A DNA stretch of 64,000 nucleotides from Meconema thalassinum (lineage: Eukaryota > Arthropoda > Insecta > Orthoptera > Tettigoniidae), in assembly GCA_946902985.2 (NCBI GenBank), contig OX336397.1, positions 150,901,890 through 150,965,889 of the forward strand. The letters are read 5' to 3'. Both the position numbers and the translations under genes were made by a program. Every line of letters begins with the position of its first letter. The first letter of the stretch is position 1. A model generated the notes under the pieces. It was not told where the DNA came from, did not search any database, and was given only the letters and a program-made list of their open reading frames with translations. Shown here one piece after another: positions 53,495 to 64,000 of the stretch.

Positions 53495-55195
53495 TCAGCA
53501 GTTCTCCACGAGAACAAAGGTAACATCATTGCAGGAACAACCCACATATTACAGGCTTGGAAAGCATACTTTGACCACTAACTGAACTGCCCTCGACCAG
53601 ACAACAAATTGGAGAGAACCACTCTTTCAACGGTAGAACCTTTCATAAATGATCCTTCATATGAAGAGGTAACCAGCAGTCTGAAGAAACTGAAAAACCA
53701 CAAAGCTGCTGGATCTGACGGTATACCAGTTGAATTGCTGAAATATGGGGGTGAGAAGCTTCATGAAAAACTGCATAAACTTATCCTGAAAATATGGCGC
53801 GAGGAACAAATACCGGATGAATGGAAGGAAGCAATTATTGTTCCAATACATAAGAAAGGAGATAAACATAACTGCGGAAATTACTTGTCACAGCTTACAA
53901 ATTACTGTCGCACATAATATTACAACGACTAATTCCATACACCGAAGATATAATAGGAGACTGTCAGAATGGTTTCCGTAAAAACAGATCAACAACAGAC
54001 AATATATTTTGTATTAAGACAATCAATGAAAAAGTTTGGGAATATAACAAAAACGTCCATTACCTATTTATTGACTTCCAAAAGGCCTATGACTCAGTCC
54101 ACAGAGAAACGGTGTGGGAAATTATGGCAGAATACGGAATCCCACAGAAACTTATCAGCCTGGTTAAAATGTGTATGGAGGAGACAGTGAGCAAAGTGAC
54201 ACACTGTGGATCCGTATCAGACGGTTTTGAAAACAGAACAGGACTAAAACAAGGTGATGCGCTCTCCACACTTCTCTTCAACATCGTTCTGGAAAAAGTA
54301 ATTCGGGAAACCAAAGCTGCAACTGGAGACCCAGCAGATAACAAACACAACATCCTGGCATATGCTGATGACATTGTATTAATAGGAAATAATGGAGGAG
54401 AAATTGAAGCTTTATTCAGGAAATTAAATGAAACTGCTGCAAAAATAGGTCTAATGATTAAGGAAGACAAGACAGAATACATGATCATACAGAGAGAAAA
54501 CATGACTACAGACCAACGCAACATCCTTCATATAGGCAATTTTACCTTTAAGAACACGCCAAACTTAAAATACCTTGGGGTAAATATAAATGACTGCAAT
54601 AGAAGACAAGTTGAACACCAAATTAGATTACGGAATGCAAACAAAATTTACTTTTCCCTGCATAAATTACTTTCCTCCAAACTTTTGACCAGGAAAACAA
54701 AACTAAAACTATACAACAGGATAATCAGGCCGGTACTGCTATACGGAGCCAAAACATGGAGTGTGACCAAAAGGGAGGAACGCCAACTTACAGTCTTCGA
54801 AAACAAGATATATAGACAAATTTTCGGCCCCAGCTTTGACCAGGAAACACAAAGATGGGTTCTCAGATCAAATCATGAGCTGTACAAGTTGGCCAATCAA
54901 CCCAGAGTAGTGGACGTCATGAAAGCGAAACGGCTGCAATGGGCAGGGCATGTTATCAGAATGGACGCTGCCAGAATAGTTCGCCAGGTGTACGAGAAGA
55001 AGATCGAAGTCTCGAGACCCCCTGGAAGACCTAGGAGTAGATGGCAAGATGAGGTGACCTCTGACTGCAAACAAATGGGTATTACTGTATGGGAGAATAC
55101 TGCGCTGGATAGGAGGAAATGGAGGCAGATAGTGAGAGCGGCACGGGATCGTCACGTCCCAGAAAAGCCAACGGAGTGAGTGAGTGTGTGTGTGT
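53495..55195 (+). mobile_element. 5'-truncated LINE, clade not assigned
   Basis: From the linker before RT (GNIIAGTTHILQAWKAYFDH) through the RT and the C-terminal domain to a GAGTGAGTGTGTGTGTG tail and AAAATAAAATT. The endonuclease is missing. It differs in sequence from the RTE copies. Confidence 0.82.
53609..55179 (+). pseudogene. LINE reverse transcriptase, frameshifted
   Basis: The first frame (53609-53917) has KLKNHKAAGSDGIPVELLKY and DEWKEAIIVPIHKKGDKHNC, then frameshifts. The middle part gives QNGFRKNRSTTDN and YLFIDFQKAYDSVHRETVWE in shifting frames. The final frame, 54112-55179 (355 codons), has GLKQGDALSTLLFNIVLEKV, the catalytic YADD in ILAYADDIVLIGNN, LKYLGVNI, LLYGAKTWSVTKREERQL, RLQWAGHVIRMD, PPGRPRSRWQDEV and DRRKWRQIVRAARDR. 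Nearly all of the RT and C-terminal domain is readable. At least one frameshift near 53895 and the lost 5' end make it inactive. Confidence 0.85.
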
Positions 55196-55837
55196 GTAAA
55201 ATAAAATTATGTTTGTAATAAAGTAAAATATATCCCCTTTTACGTAATTATGTTATTTTCAGATTCCTCACGTGCAATAGGAATTAAATATCGAAGGTTA
55301 ACTTTGAGCCTCAATGTCTCAGTTCCATCTTGATGGTGGTTGGTTCCTTTATGCATAACATGGTCCAATTATTCCTGAGGCCTGCGCTCAAGGCTTCAGC
55401 CATTGAAGTCATTTTTAAGCCGTTTAAGGCATAAATTTCTCTTGTCGATATGTTTTGATTCAATAACCCCAAATAACTGATTAACGTCTGTAACATTTAA
55501 AATGTCTCAGAAAGCAGTCCATACGGGCCATGGACGCTACATTTCAGAAATAGACGTGGGGGCATCACTTTGCCGGCATCATTGTCTAAGCCCTCTTTGA
55601 TCAAAATGGATATTGCCCGCAAACTGCACAGTCATACACGGTGAAACTTTAAGTGACGCAAGGTCATTTCTCATGGAGTCGATGATCGTTGGCAGGCTAA
55701 ACTCATAAAAATGATGCCCTATGCCAAAAGTAAAAGAGGGGTCAAGTATATGCGACGCTCTATTGACCAAGCCGTTCGAACGTATTTTTCAGGGATTCAA
55801 ATACCAACCCAGGCTTCTGCAATCAAATCAGGGTAAA
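55196..55837. other. Unrecognised stretch
   Basis: Minus-strand open frames at 55496-55311 and 55770-55579 show no family motif. Confidence 0.35.
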
Positions 55838-57223
55838 GAGTTTTTAGCCAACTTTTCACATTTTGCAAAAATGAGGAAAAAGTAGACTTATGAGATCGAT
55901 CCCGGCAAATGTCTGTCTGTCCTTCTGTCCTATCAACTCCTAAACGGCTGCAACAATCGAAACCAAATTTGGTATGAGTAATGATCTTTACCTGAATATC
56001 TCAACGCCATATTTGATAATGATATCAGTGCTACCAACTGCGGAGAAACCAAAAATGAAATCTGAGCTCCATGTTGGATATATTAGAAGGTATGCATGGG
56101 AGCTATTCCAAAATTCGCACACATATAGATAATAATATTTCAGTTTAATTTCCAGATGGACATACACGACAGTGTTGCCAAAATAATTATAAGCCTGATG
56201 ATAGGTCCAATTTTCAAATGCTTATAACTTCTACACTCTCAATTGGATTTCTATCAAATTACGTGTGTAATATGTGTACATAAACAGATATGACTGAGCA
56301 TGTAAGAGCCAGCAGGACTGCCAACTGTTAATAAATGCACTCTCTATTTTTTCATCCCAATAGCAATATTTCTGAAAGTATGCAAGGCGAAAGCTTTAAG
56401 CTATGCACACGTATAGTACCTGACATTCTTGATTAATTAGGTGTAACTAATATACGTCAGTGCTACCAACATGATTATACTCATGTTGATAAGACCAACT
56501 TTTAAATACATGTAACTTCCATACTATCAATTGGATTTCAACCAAATTTCGTATGAACAATGTGTACCATAACCGATATGACTATGCATATTCTTAAGAG
56601 CAAGGAGGGCTGCCAACTGTTAATAAATGCTGCCTCTTATTTGTTTTTCGTAATATCAATATATCAGAAAGTATGCAAGCCAACATCCCCTAAACAGTGC
56701 ACACGTATAGTACCTGACATTCTAGATTAATTTGGAGTAACTTATATACGTCAATGCTGCCAACTTGATTCTGAGCCTGCAAATAGGTCCAATTTTAAAA
56801 TTCATGTAACTTCTATACTAACAAATGGATTTCCAAACTTGGCACAACAATAGATCATGTTATTACAGGTTATTTCTGACCAACACATGCACGACATTGT
56901 TGCCAATATGAGTTTACGCGCGCTCATAGATCAAATGTCTCACTGCATGTATCGTCCATAATAGCCATTTGACTTCTACAAAATTTTGTATTCTGTACCT
57001 TAAGAAATGGAACAAAGAATATATATGCAGTCACCAAGGCTGCCAACTGTAGTGCTCTATTAGGCTACATTATGGCAGGTATATTTCTAATTAATTAGAA
57101 ATGTCGATATTACCAACTTAATTTCGTCATTATTCTAGATAGGTCCATATAGATTAATCATTCGCATGAATCTAAAATTTTATGAAAAGTAGGCTCTTTA
57201 GTTCGTCACGGAACATCTTGTTT
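55838..57223 (+). mobile_element. Helentron-like element, family 2, copy 2
   Basis: It begins TTTTTAGCCAACTTTTCACA and has the AAAAAGTAGACTTATGAGAT arm, CAACTCCTAAACGGCTGCAA and three to four ~290 bp modules in the same order as copy 1. It ends GAAAAGTAGGCTCTTTAGTT, then CGTCACGGAACATCTTGTTT. Both ends are complete. The flanking bases differ from those of copy 1 and no target duplication was seen. Confidence 0.78.
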
Positions 57224-57657
57224 GAGACGAGAATGGCTCTGTATAACAATTGAGATTCATATTTCTTAATCACCTTCTCATACTGGCATATTTGAAAAGT
57301 GTTCCATGAAGAATATTATCTTAGCAAGCTCTTAACTTTTAACAACTCTTACTACATCTTGGTCGCGAGACTGAGGAGGAAGTGGCCAAATGGGGCGCCG
57401 GAATAATCTAACCCGTGCACTGGAGCTGAATTTCAGTGCGAAACTATTACAGCCTGTCAGCCCGAAGGCATTAAGCGCTGTATCTCTGAAGCGGTTTGGA
57501 CCTGACAGCATTGAGTTTAGGGTTTTGTGTGATTATCTTGAATTACATAGTTGGCTAGACTGTGGCATAGTCCTCAAGACCCTGAAGAATAACAGAAGGT
57601 GAAAAGTGAAACGTAAACTTCTTAAGAGAAGCTTGTTTGGAAAAGTAGAGAGGACCA
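57224..57657 (+). other. Unrecognised stretch with one open frame
   Basis: An open frame 57390-57602 (MGRRNNLTRALELNFSAKLL) has no recognised motif. It precedes a Jockey-type fragment on the other strand. Confidence 0.3.
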
Positions 57658-59070
57658 TTAAGTGAAAGAGCGTGGTTCTATAAGTATTCGGGGTCGTTTG
57701 CATGGACATCCTGCGGTTCTATAATCACCCAACTCTTTAATGAAGGGGTTGGTTTTCATAGAACTTTCGCTATATAGGCTTCCATATGCAATAGTGCGGA
57801 GCTGATGATCAATATATAGCTGAACGTTCCTTAAGCACCATTGTGAGCCTGACATTGTGCGTTGCGTATGGTTCTCAACATCCTGCAATTTGTTCCCCGC
57901 ACAGGGCAGGCATATTCCATGACAGGTCGCACAATGGTGCTGTATGCGAGGAGCTTGTTGAAGACATCGGGGTAGCTCGGAGTCCTCAGTAGAGGCCAGA
58001 GCTTTGCGAGATAGGTTTTCACTTCTTTGGCGCGTTGGGTCACTTCTTTGGTAAAATCATCTCCTGTATTAGCTTGGTTCACAGGTACTTATTCGCTGAC
58101 TGCCATCTGATTACTGTACCGGGAATGGTGATGCTACGACATTTCTAGAAACAGGGTTCGACGTTATTAAATGCGTCTTGTAGGTTTTCTCCAACACTCT
58201 ACCCTCTTTAGAAAGTGGTGGAGATCGTGGTATCATCGCATATCGCCCCATTCCCAAATACTGTGCCCGCATTCTGGTGTGCTATAACTCGATGCTCGTT
58301 CCAAATGCTGAGAATCAATTCGCGACTTGAACTAGCGTGTTTTTAACGGAGTTTGCGGTGTATCGTGGGTTTAAAGCCAGTCTGATTTCATCAATTTCAG
58401 TCTTAAGGACCTTACCTCCCAGTAACATCGAATGGAATATCTGGTAAACTCAATGGTTTTTTTAACTTCGTATTTGCATGGATTGTCAGCAATTAGCCCT
58501 GTCAAAAATGTCAACCCCTGGCACTATACAGCCCATGAAGGGCCTAGGCCGACCAAGCGACCGCTGCCCAGCCATTTGGCCTGCAGATATTGGGGTGACG
58601 CGTGATGAGCGCATCGGGTCCCCTCGGCCGTTAATCTTGGTTTTCGTGATCGGGGCGCTGCCTCACTCTCAGACAGCTACTCAATTGTCCTCATGAGGCT
58701 GAGTGCACCTCGTTCCAACCCTCACGTCAGTTTTAAAATCCCTGATGGAGCCAGGAATCGAACCCGGGGCTTCCGGGTGAGAGGCAGGTGCGCTACCCCA
58801 ACACCACGGGGCCGGCCAATTAGCCCTGTACAAAGAGAAAACTCCCCGAACTCGAGAGCACAGGGTAGAAACTGGAGCGAAAATAGCGAACGGGGTAAAC
58901 TGAATGAGTAATTTCCGCAGTAGCTCCTGGCCTCTGAGTTTCGTAACCGCTTTACTCACGTCGCTCTGGAACATTGAGAAGATTCGTGGGTGGCCAATGC
59001 CACCGTCAGAATGAAGAATTCTCATTAGTCGTGTGCTGTTCTTAAAATGGAGTTCATTTATCAAGGTGTA
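57658..59070 (-). pseudogene. Jockey-type LINE remnant interrupted by a SINE
   Basis: On the minus strand, downstream frames give AKEVKTYLAKLWPLLRTPSY, AYSTIVRPVMEYACPVRGTN and QWCLRNVQLYIDHQLRTIAY, the end of a Jockey-clade reverse transcriptase. Upstream pieces (KTEIDEIRLALNPRYTANSV and QSDVSKAVTKLRGQELLRKL) belong to an earlier part of the element. The RT catalytic core is absent, so there is an internal deletion as well as several frameshifts. A SINE is inserted at 58503-58816. Confidence 0.65.
58503..58816 (-). mobile_element. tRNA-derived SINE with 13 bp target duplication
   Basis: On the minus strand the head is GGCCCCGTGGTGTTGGGGTA, with AGCGCACCTGCCTCTCACCC and GGGTTCGATTCCTGGC. The flanks CAATTAGCCCTGT at 58490-58502 and 58817-58829 are identical. 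It is the better preserved copy of the family at 51095. Confidence 0.94.
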
Positions 59071-59697
59071 GTGAAAAAGATGTCATGATATTAGAAGGGT
59101 GTCAAGAAATTTAAATCTTAGCTGAAAACACCAAAAATATATATTTCCGTTGTGCAGTTAATTTTTCAGTTCGTATCACACCTTATCCAAATTGAATTAA
59201 AGTCTCTTACTTTTCGATGTTTCTTGGTATATTTTAAGTCTTTCTGAATTGCTAACTATTGTGGGCTGAACTCACATTCATGTATTGTGATCAAATATTT
59301 GTCGGAGTACTGATTATAGAATACGTGTAAGTCGCTATCGTCAATTATTTATCCATGTTCTTGCAAATTATTTTAATTTGGTTACTTAAATTCTTGAAAA
59401 TTAAACTTGCGTCATCGGTGATCTAGTGAGTGCAATTTCGAAGCCGTAGTGATTCTCCACCACAAGAAAGGATTTAAAGTATGTGTTGTAGGAAAGATCT
59501 TCCTACTAATGTAGAGTTCTCGTAGGAAGCACTCAAGATCAATATAACAGCAATCGAGAATAACTTTTCTTCCACAGCATTGATTCGTCATATATCCTGA
59601 ATCAGTGTTCACCCATGGCAGCCAATAAAACAGTGGATACAGATTGGGCGATCTGCCGTGAAATTCTGCAGAATTGCTGTCGAAATAAACATAACTA
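59071..59697. other. Unrecognised stretch
   Basis: AT-rich to 59400. A minus-strand frame at 59747-59412 shows no family. Confidence 0.35.
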
Positions 59698-60040
59698 ACC
59701 CCCCCCCCCAGAGGCTCACATCTCATGGGATGTGGGTTGGCGACCACGGGACCCCAGCTGAGTCCGGCATTGCTTCTACTTACTTGTGCCGGGCTCCTCT
59801 CCGTCTTCTTTCCTGTCGACCTCCCTTGGTCAACTCTTGTTCTTTTCCGACCCCGACGGTATTAGGGTATCTGAGGCCCAGGGAGTCTTTCACTTTCCCG
59901 TCTTTATTGGCCCTTGTCTCATCTTTCCTGATCCCTCCTTCTTCGAGGGTCAGACCTCTTGTTTTCTTTTCATTATATTTCCTTTTCTCTTTAAGATTTC
60001 CGCACTGTTTTTGTTATTTGGCTCCCCGTGTATCTAAATT
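59698..60040 (+). mobile_element. Retroposon 3'-region-like repeat
   Basis: After a C-run it reads AGGCTCACATCTCATGGGAT, GTGGGTTGGCGACCACGGGA, GACCTCCCTTGGTCAACTCT and CCCCGACGGTATTAGGGTAT. I recall similar sequence as the 3' part of a dispersed insect retroposon. The frames across it are not convincing genes. Confidence 0.45.
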
Positions 60041-60044
60041 CCCT

Positions 60045-60860
60045 TTAGCGATTTTTTTTTGCATCTACACTCCATTTTGTAGGTATTTTCAATCTACGTT
60101 GCATTTTGTAACACTTTTCGATATAAATTGCATTTTGCGAGTGATTTCAACCTCAATTGCATTTTGTAAGGATTGACAATCTAAATTGTTTTTTAGTAAG
60201 TCTTTCAACATAGGGTATGGGACTTTAGTGAGTATTTTGAATTACAATTGCATTTTGTAAGTATTTTCAACGTAAACCGCTTTTTGCAAGTATTTTCAAT
60301 CTAAATTGCATTTTGTATGGTGGGCATTTTGCAAGTATTTGGATTCTTAATTGCATTTTGTGGGTATTTTGAATCTAAATTACATTTTTAAGTATTTTAA
60401 ATCTAAATTGTATTTTGTAAGTATTGTCCATCCAAATGAGTAAATTGTATCTACCGTACATTTTGTAAGCATTTTCAATTTCAATTGCATTGTTTAAGCA
60501 TTTGAATTTCTATTGCACTTTGTGAGTATTTTGGATCTGAAATGGGCATTTTTCAATCTGAATTGCATTGTGTATTTTCACTTTCAATTGCATTTTGTAA
60601 GTATTTAGAACTTCAATTGTATTTTGTACGTATTTTCAATCTCATTTGCATTTTGTAAGTATTTTAAATATCAATTGCATTTTGTAAGTATTTCGACTCT
60701 ACATTGCATTTTGTACGTATTTTGAACCTTACCTACTTTTTGTGTGTATTTTTCAATCTATTCCTTTTGCGAGTATTTTCGTTCTAATTTCTCTTTTGTA
60801 AGTATTACCGCTCTTTATTTTGTGAGTAGTTTCAATCTGAGTTCCTTTTTGTAAGTATTT
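60045..60860 (+). repeat. Minisatellite, ~28-30 bp unit
   Basis: About 28 degenerate copies of AATTGCATTTTGTAAGTATT followed by TTCAATCTA. Divergence between units is high, so the array is old. Confidence 0.92.
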
Positions 60861-60926
60861 TGCGTCTCACTTAATTTTCGTTCTGGTTTCCACTTCATTG
60901 TAATGTTCGTTATCACCCAGACCATT

Positions 60927-61000
60927 AGGGGCCGATAACCCAGATGTTAGGTCCCTTAAAACAACAATTATCTTCATCATCATCATCATCATCATCATCA
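60927..61000 (+). mobile_element. SINE 3'-end fragment with CAT-repeat tail
   Basis: GGGGCCGATAACCCAGATGT, then TAGGTCCCTTAAAACAACAA and eight CAT/ATC repeats. Head not found. Confidence 0.8.
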
Positions 61001-61059
61001 TAAACATAAATACTAAACTGATATTTGTGCAGTAATCGACGCGCATAGCCATCTCAATG

Positions 61060-62695
61060 AAACTCGTGATCTTTACCACAAAGTAAGATTGTTAGCAAAC
61101 AAATTTAAACCCAGAGCATGGACAAATCAAGATGCTGATGATGGTAGAATTCACGACTTGACCAATGTATTAAATACATAAAAAGAATACTGTAAAGTTC
61201 TCTACGAAGATGAAACACTACATGCAAGGGCATTCCTGCGGCATGAATTTGAAATGGTACTAAACATTCTACCTCTAGATACGGAAAGGCCAATTACATC
61301 GTTATGGTTGCATAGGCCATAGGGTACGAGCAGCAGATGGCATTACAGTCGAGCTTCTGAAACAGACAGGCAACAAAATCTGGAGAACTGCACTATGGCC
61401 ATTTAGTTGGACTGTATGATTGTTTGTTCCTTTGGGCTCCACAATGTACTGTAGTGTGATAAAACAGGACCGAGGCGCTCATTTCACATGCAAGTAAGAA
61501 CATGCTGTACTTATAGAAACAGATTCTCCGAGCTATCCTTGCATTTCTGATCCCCATGGACAAGCTATATTAATCCGAGGTATAGGTACCTGGGAGCAGA
61601 TAAACATCCGTCAGCTGATTGAAGAAAGCAGAGAATTTCAGCTTTCAGTCATTATCCGCTTTCTACATTATAGCAATGCCTTTGTCAGTGTTCAATACGA
61701 GAAGATGAAAAAATACTGTTGGAAACGGGAATTCCTGCACATGCGGTTTTGCTAATACGAATTCTTTGTGACAATAGTTAGAATAAATGGTGAACTGTCT
61801 GAACATCTTAAGATCAGAGAGATGTCCGTCGAAGTTGTATACTGTCTCTGGTGCTCTTTAATATATATAGAGAATAGATCATAAGAGACGGATGGGATGA
61901 TGGTTTTCCTGTTGGAGGTAATAAAATATCCTACCTTCGTTATGCAGCTGATTTCTGCACTCATAGCTATTAATGAGATGGGCATAACCGATATCCTTAC
62001 TCATGTAAAAATCGTGAATTCAGTTATGGGTCCGCAGATTAATATCAATAAATTCATAATTGACATTGATAGGGCTGGGAAATGAACCAAACGAAATACC
62101 TTCAAGATATCCTTGTTGCTTCAGAAATACTGCTCCTTGGTTCAGTTATTTCTGTTTCAATCAGCTGTGCTATCGGATTTATAAAGAGAACTGCCATGAC
62201 CAAGAATATAATGACAATATATTGTCCCATTTATGGAAAGAGCGCTTTATCCCGTTATGGCTAGCTAGTACCCAGTTTAGTATTTCTGTATGGAACTGAG
62301 ACATGAACACTCAAAGGTACTCGACCGTAAAAGGATGATTCTTTTGAAATGTGTTGCTGGCGAAGGATGTTGCACATACCTTGGATGTCATTTTGCACCA
62401 AAGAGTCTATTATTAAAGAGCTCCACTTATATGTATGTTATCATCAGTATGTAAAAAAAGAGTTACCAGATTCTTTGGACACGTAGTGCGTCGTGGGAAG
62501 GAAAGTTTAGGAAAACTGATTATCCTTGAAAATATCCCTGAAAAGAGAGGCCGTGGACGAGTGCCCACTCGATGTTCCAATATTGCCGAGGATGTTACTT
62601 GGCGGTTCCTTTTTAGTGCAGCATGCTTGTCCGTTGACCAGGAGAGATGGAGAAGAATACGCGTTATTACTTGGCCTCCTAGAATCAATTAGATG
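61060..62695 (+). pseudogene. Heavily degraded LINE (RT to C-terminus)
   Basis: Fragments occur in RT order: NKFKPRAWTNQDADDGRIHD and EYCKVLYEDETLHARAFLRH (linker), AADGITVELLKQTGNKIW near 61326 (RT start), IEESREFQLSVIIRF near 61620 and a decayed core around 61800-62080. MYGTET near 62288 and RVTRFFGHVVRRGKESLGKL, PEKRGRGRVPTR and DQERWRRIRVITW complete the C-terminal domain by 62692. Many stops and shifts make it long dead. Confidence 0.65.
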
Positions 62696-62699
62696 TATA

Positions 62700-64000
62700 T
62701 GGATCCTGGCTTCACTCACTGTATCATAGCAACAAATATTCTTTGCACCAAGAAATCTTGATTAATATCCAATGTAAATTCACTATTATATCTTAATTTC
62801 AGTACATATTTATAATACATATTTTTTGATTGAAGAACAAACATAACAGGTGATACCATCCAATGTATATAATCTTAGTACAAAGCCTCCACAGTTGGTA
62901 CATTATAGGTTATAGCCATACAATTTCACAAGAAAGGGCATTTTTAGGAACATCTCAATATACATTTACCGCTCGTCTGATGTAAGTTACAATTTGCTTA
63001 CATCTTTTCATTTCTTTCTCCTTGTTAATCGACAATAATGGAATTTAGTTTTCATTTTCTCTCTTTTTAAAACGAATCTTGATTTATTCGACAAGCACAG
63101 CAGCCTATTTAATTCAAGATATTAAGTCAACGGGAGGTTACATTACGTAGGAGAACATGCTTTTTTTTTACCTCATGTCTTGATGAAGACATACTTGCCT
63201 GTCAACCTATAGCCAGATTGTTCATCGAAACATACTTTCATTCATCTCAAGTAATCGTTACGCATTCAAGGCATTTCCGTATATATATTCGATTATTTTC
63301 TAACGATCTCCATACTGCCAATTACCTATACGTACATTACTTTAACATATTCGAAATTTACTCATCGAAACATTCCTTTTCTGTAATTTCCAATAATATT
63401 ATTATTATTATTATTACAAAGTTGAAATTCACTTCACTATTTGTAACTGATCTCATTTTATAGATTTTATTTTATTTGATGAGACATTTACCTAGGTTAT
63501 TGAAACATCGTAAATAGTGTTAGTAAATTATTTATGACAACATAATTTTATGTTTAAGCTTAGAATTTTTTTAAAATTAGATAATATTACTCCTTATTTC
63601 CAATATGTTCTAAAGCATTTCGATCAAACTGTATTACCTGCTCGCTTTTGGGTTTATGTGTTAAGATCTACAGAAAGCTGAAAAAGGCCACAATGTGGTC
63701 GAAACCAGTACTAATTATTAATTTAATTTCATATTAATCATAATTTTTGATCAAGGTGGAAAAATTTAATACAATTTGGTATTATCTTTAATTTCATCAT
63801 CAATAAGGACACTACCAGATATGATTATGCTCCTATCTCTACGTACGGTTATTGTTCCCAACCTAAGACAGAAATCTATCTTTCACATTGGTGTCCGTGT
63901 AAGGTGCCGTGTTGCTGTATCGTAAGAAAGTTATTAAAACAACTCCAGAAACTCTCTTTAGGCACAGCACTACGATTATTCCACATCAAAATAGCTCCAA
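62700..64000. other. Unrecognised AT-rich end of window
   Basis: TTATTA tract at 63399-63416. The phrase CACAATGTGGTCGAAACCAG near 63690 resembles a dispersed insect repeat. No gene was seen. Confidence 0.4.

Noticed and set aside
59658..60176. 172-codon frame rich in Phe and Ser
   Set aside because: It spans a retroposon-like repeat and runs into the minisatellite; overlapping frames are equally open.

Overview
The window looks like a repeat-rich stretch of a large insect nuclear genome. The signs are AT-rich non-coding DNA, split genes with GT-AG splice signals, several tRNA-headed SINE families, RTE- and Jockey-type LINEs, a Ty3/Gypsy element, a mariner relic and Helentron-like interspersed repeats. 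An orthopteroid (polyneopteran) insect is my guess, but the sequence alone does not fix the species. No bacterial-style operons, CRISPR arrays or rRNA genes were seen.

The host genes I can support best are two paralogous gene starts in head-to-head orientation. Gene A (minus strand) has a TATA box near 4371, exon 1 at 4310-4242 and exon 2 from 1119 downward. Gene B (plus strand) has a TATA box at 33794, exon 1 at 33855-33911 and exon 2 at 35142-35240. Weaker downstream exon candidates for gene B lie at 46084 and 47723. The two loci share the promoter, exon 1, the exon 2 splice acceptor and an ~80-88 bp satellite just after exon 2, so an ancestral block was duplicated and inverted. The short acidic peptides with repeated [V/I]KxE motifs resemble the N-terminal parts of insect C2H2 zinc-finger proteins, although no zinc fingers lie in the window.

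Layout: 1-5030 is locus A (satellite, exon 2, long intron, exon 1, promoter). 5744-9660 holds two RTE LINEs tail to tail, one almost intact. 10.5-11.9 kb is a long-period repeat. 12.3-18.9 kb is a nest of Helentron-like elements, a mariner relic, a viral-type phospholipase A2 remnant, a Mutator-like transposase remnant and a FLYWCH-finger reading frame. 19-23.6 kb is mostly unrecognised. 23.6-26.6 kb is an inverted-repeat element carrying SINEs and a Helentron-like fragment. 27-33.2 kb is another nest of LINE, SINE and tandem-repeat elements. 33.2-48.3 kb is locus B; its region downstream of exon 2 holds an intact Gypsy element (36683-44992) with apparently identical LTRs. 48.3-64 kb contains minisatellites, SINEs, three degraded LINEs and two more Helentron-like copies.

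The most intact protein-coding units belong to mobile elements: the Gypsy gag and pol, linked by a canonical -1 slippery heptamer, and the RTE ORF, broken by one stop codon. The most unusual material is the inverted gene-start duplication, the Helentron-like families with mirrored ends and internal tandem modules, and the FLYWCH/phospholipase cluster.
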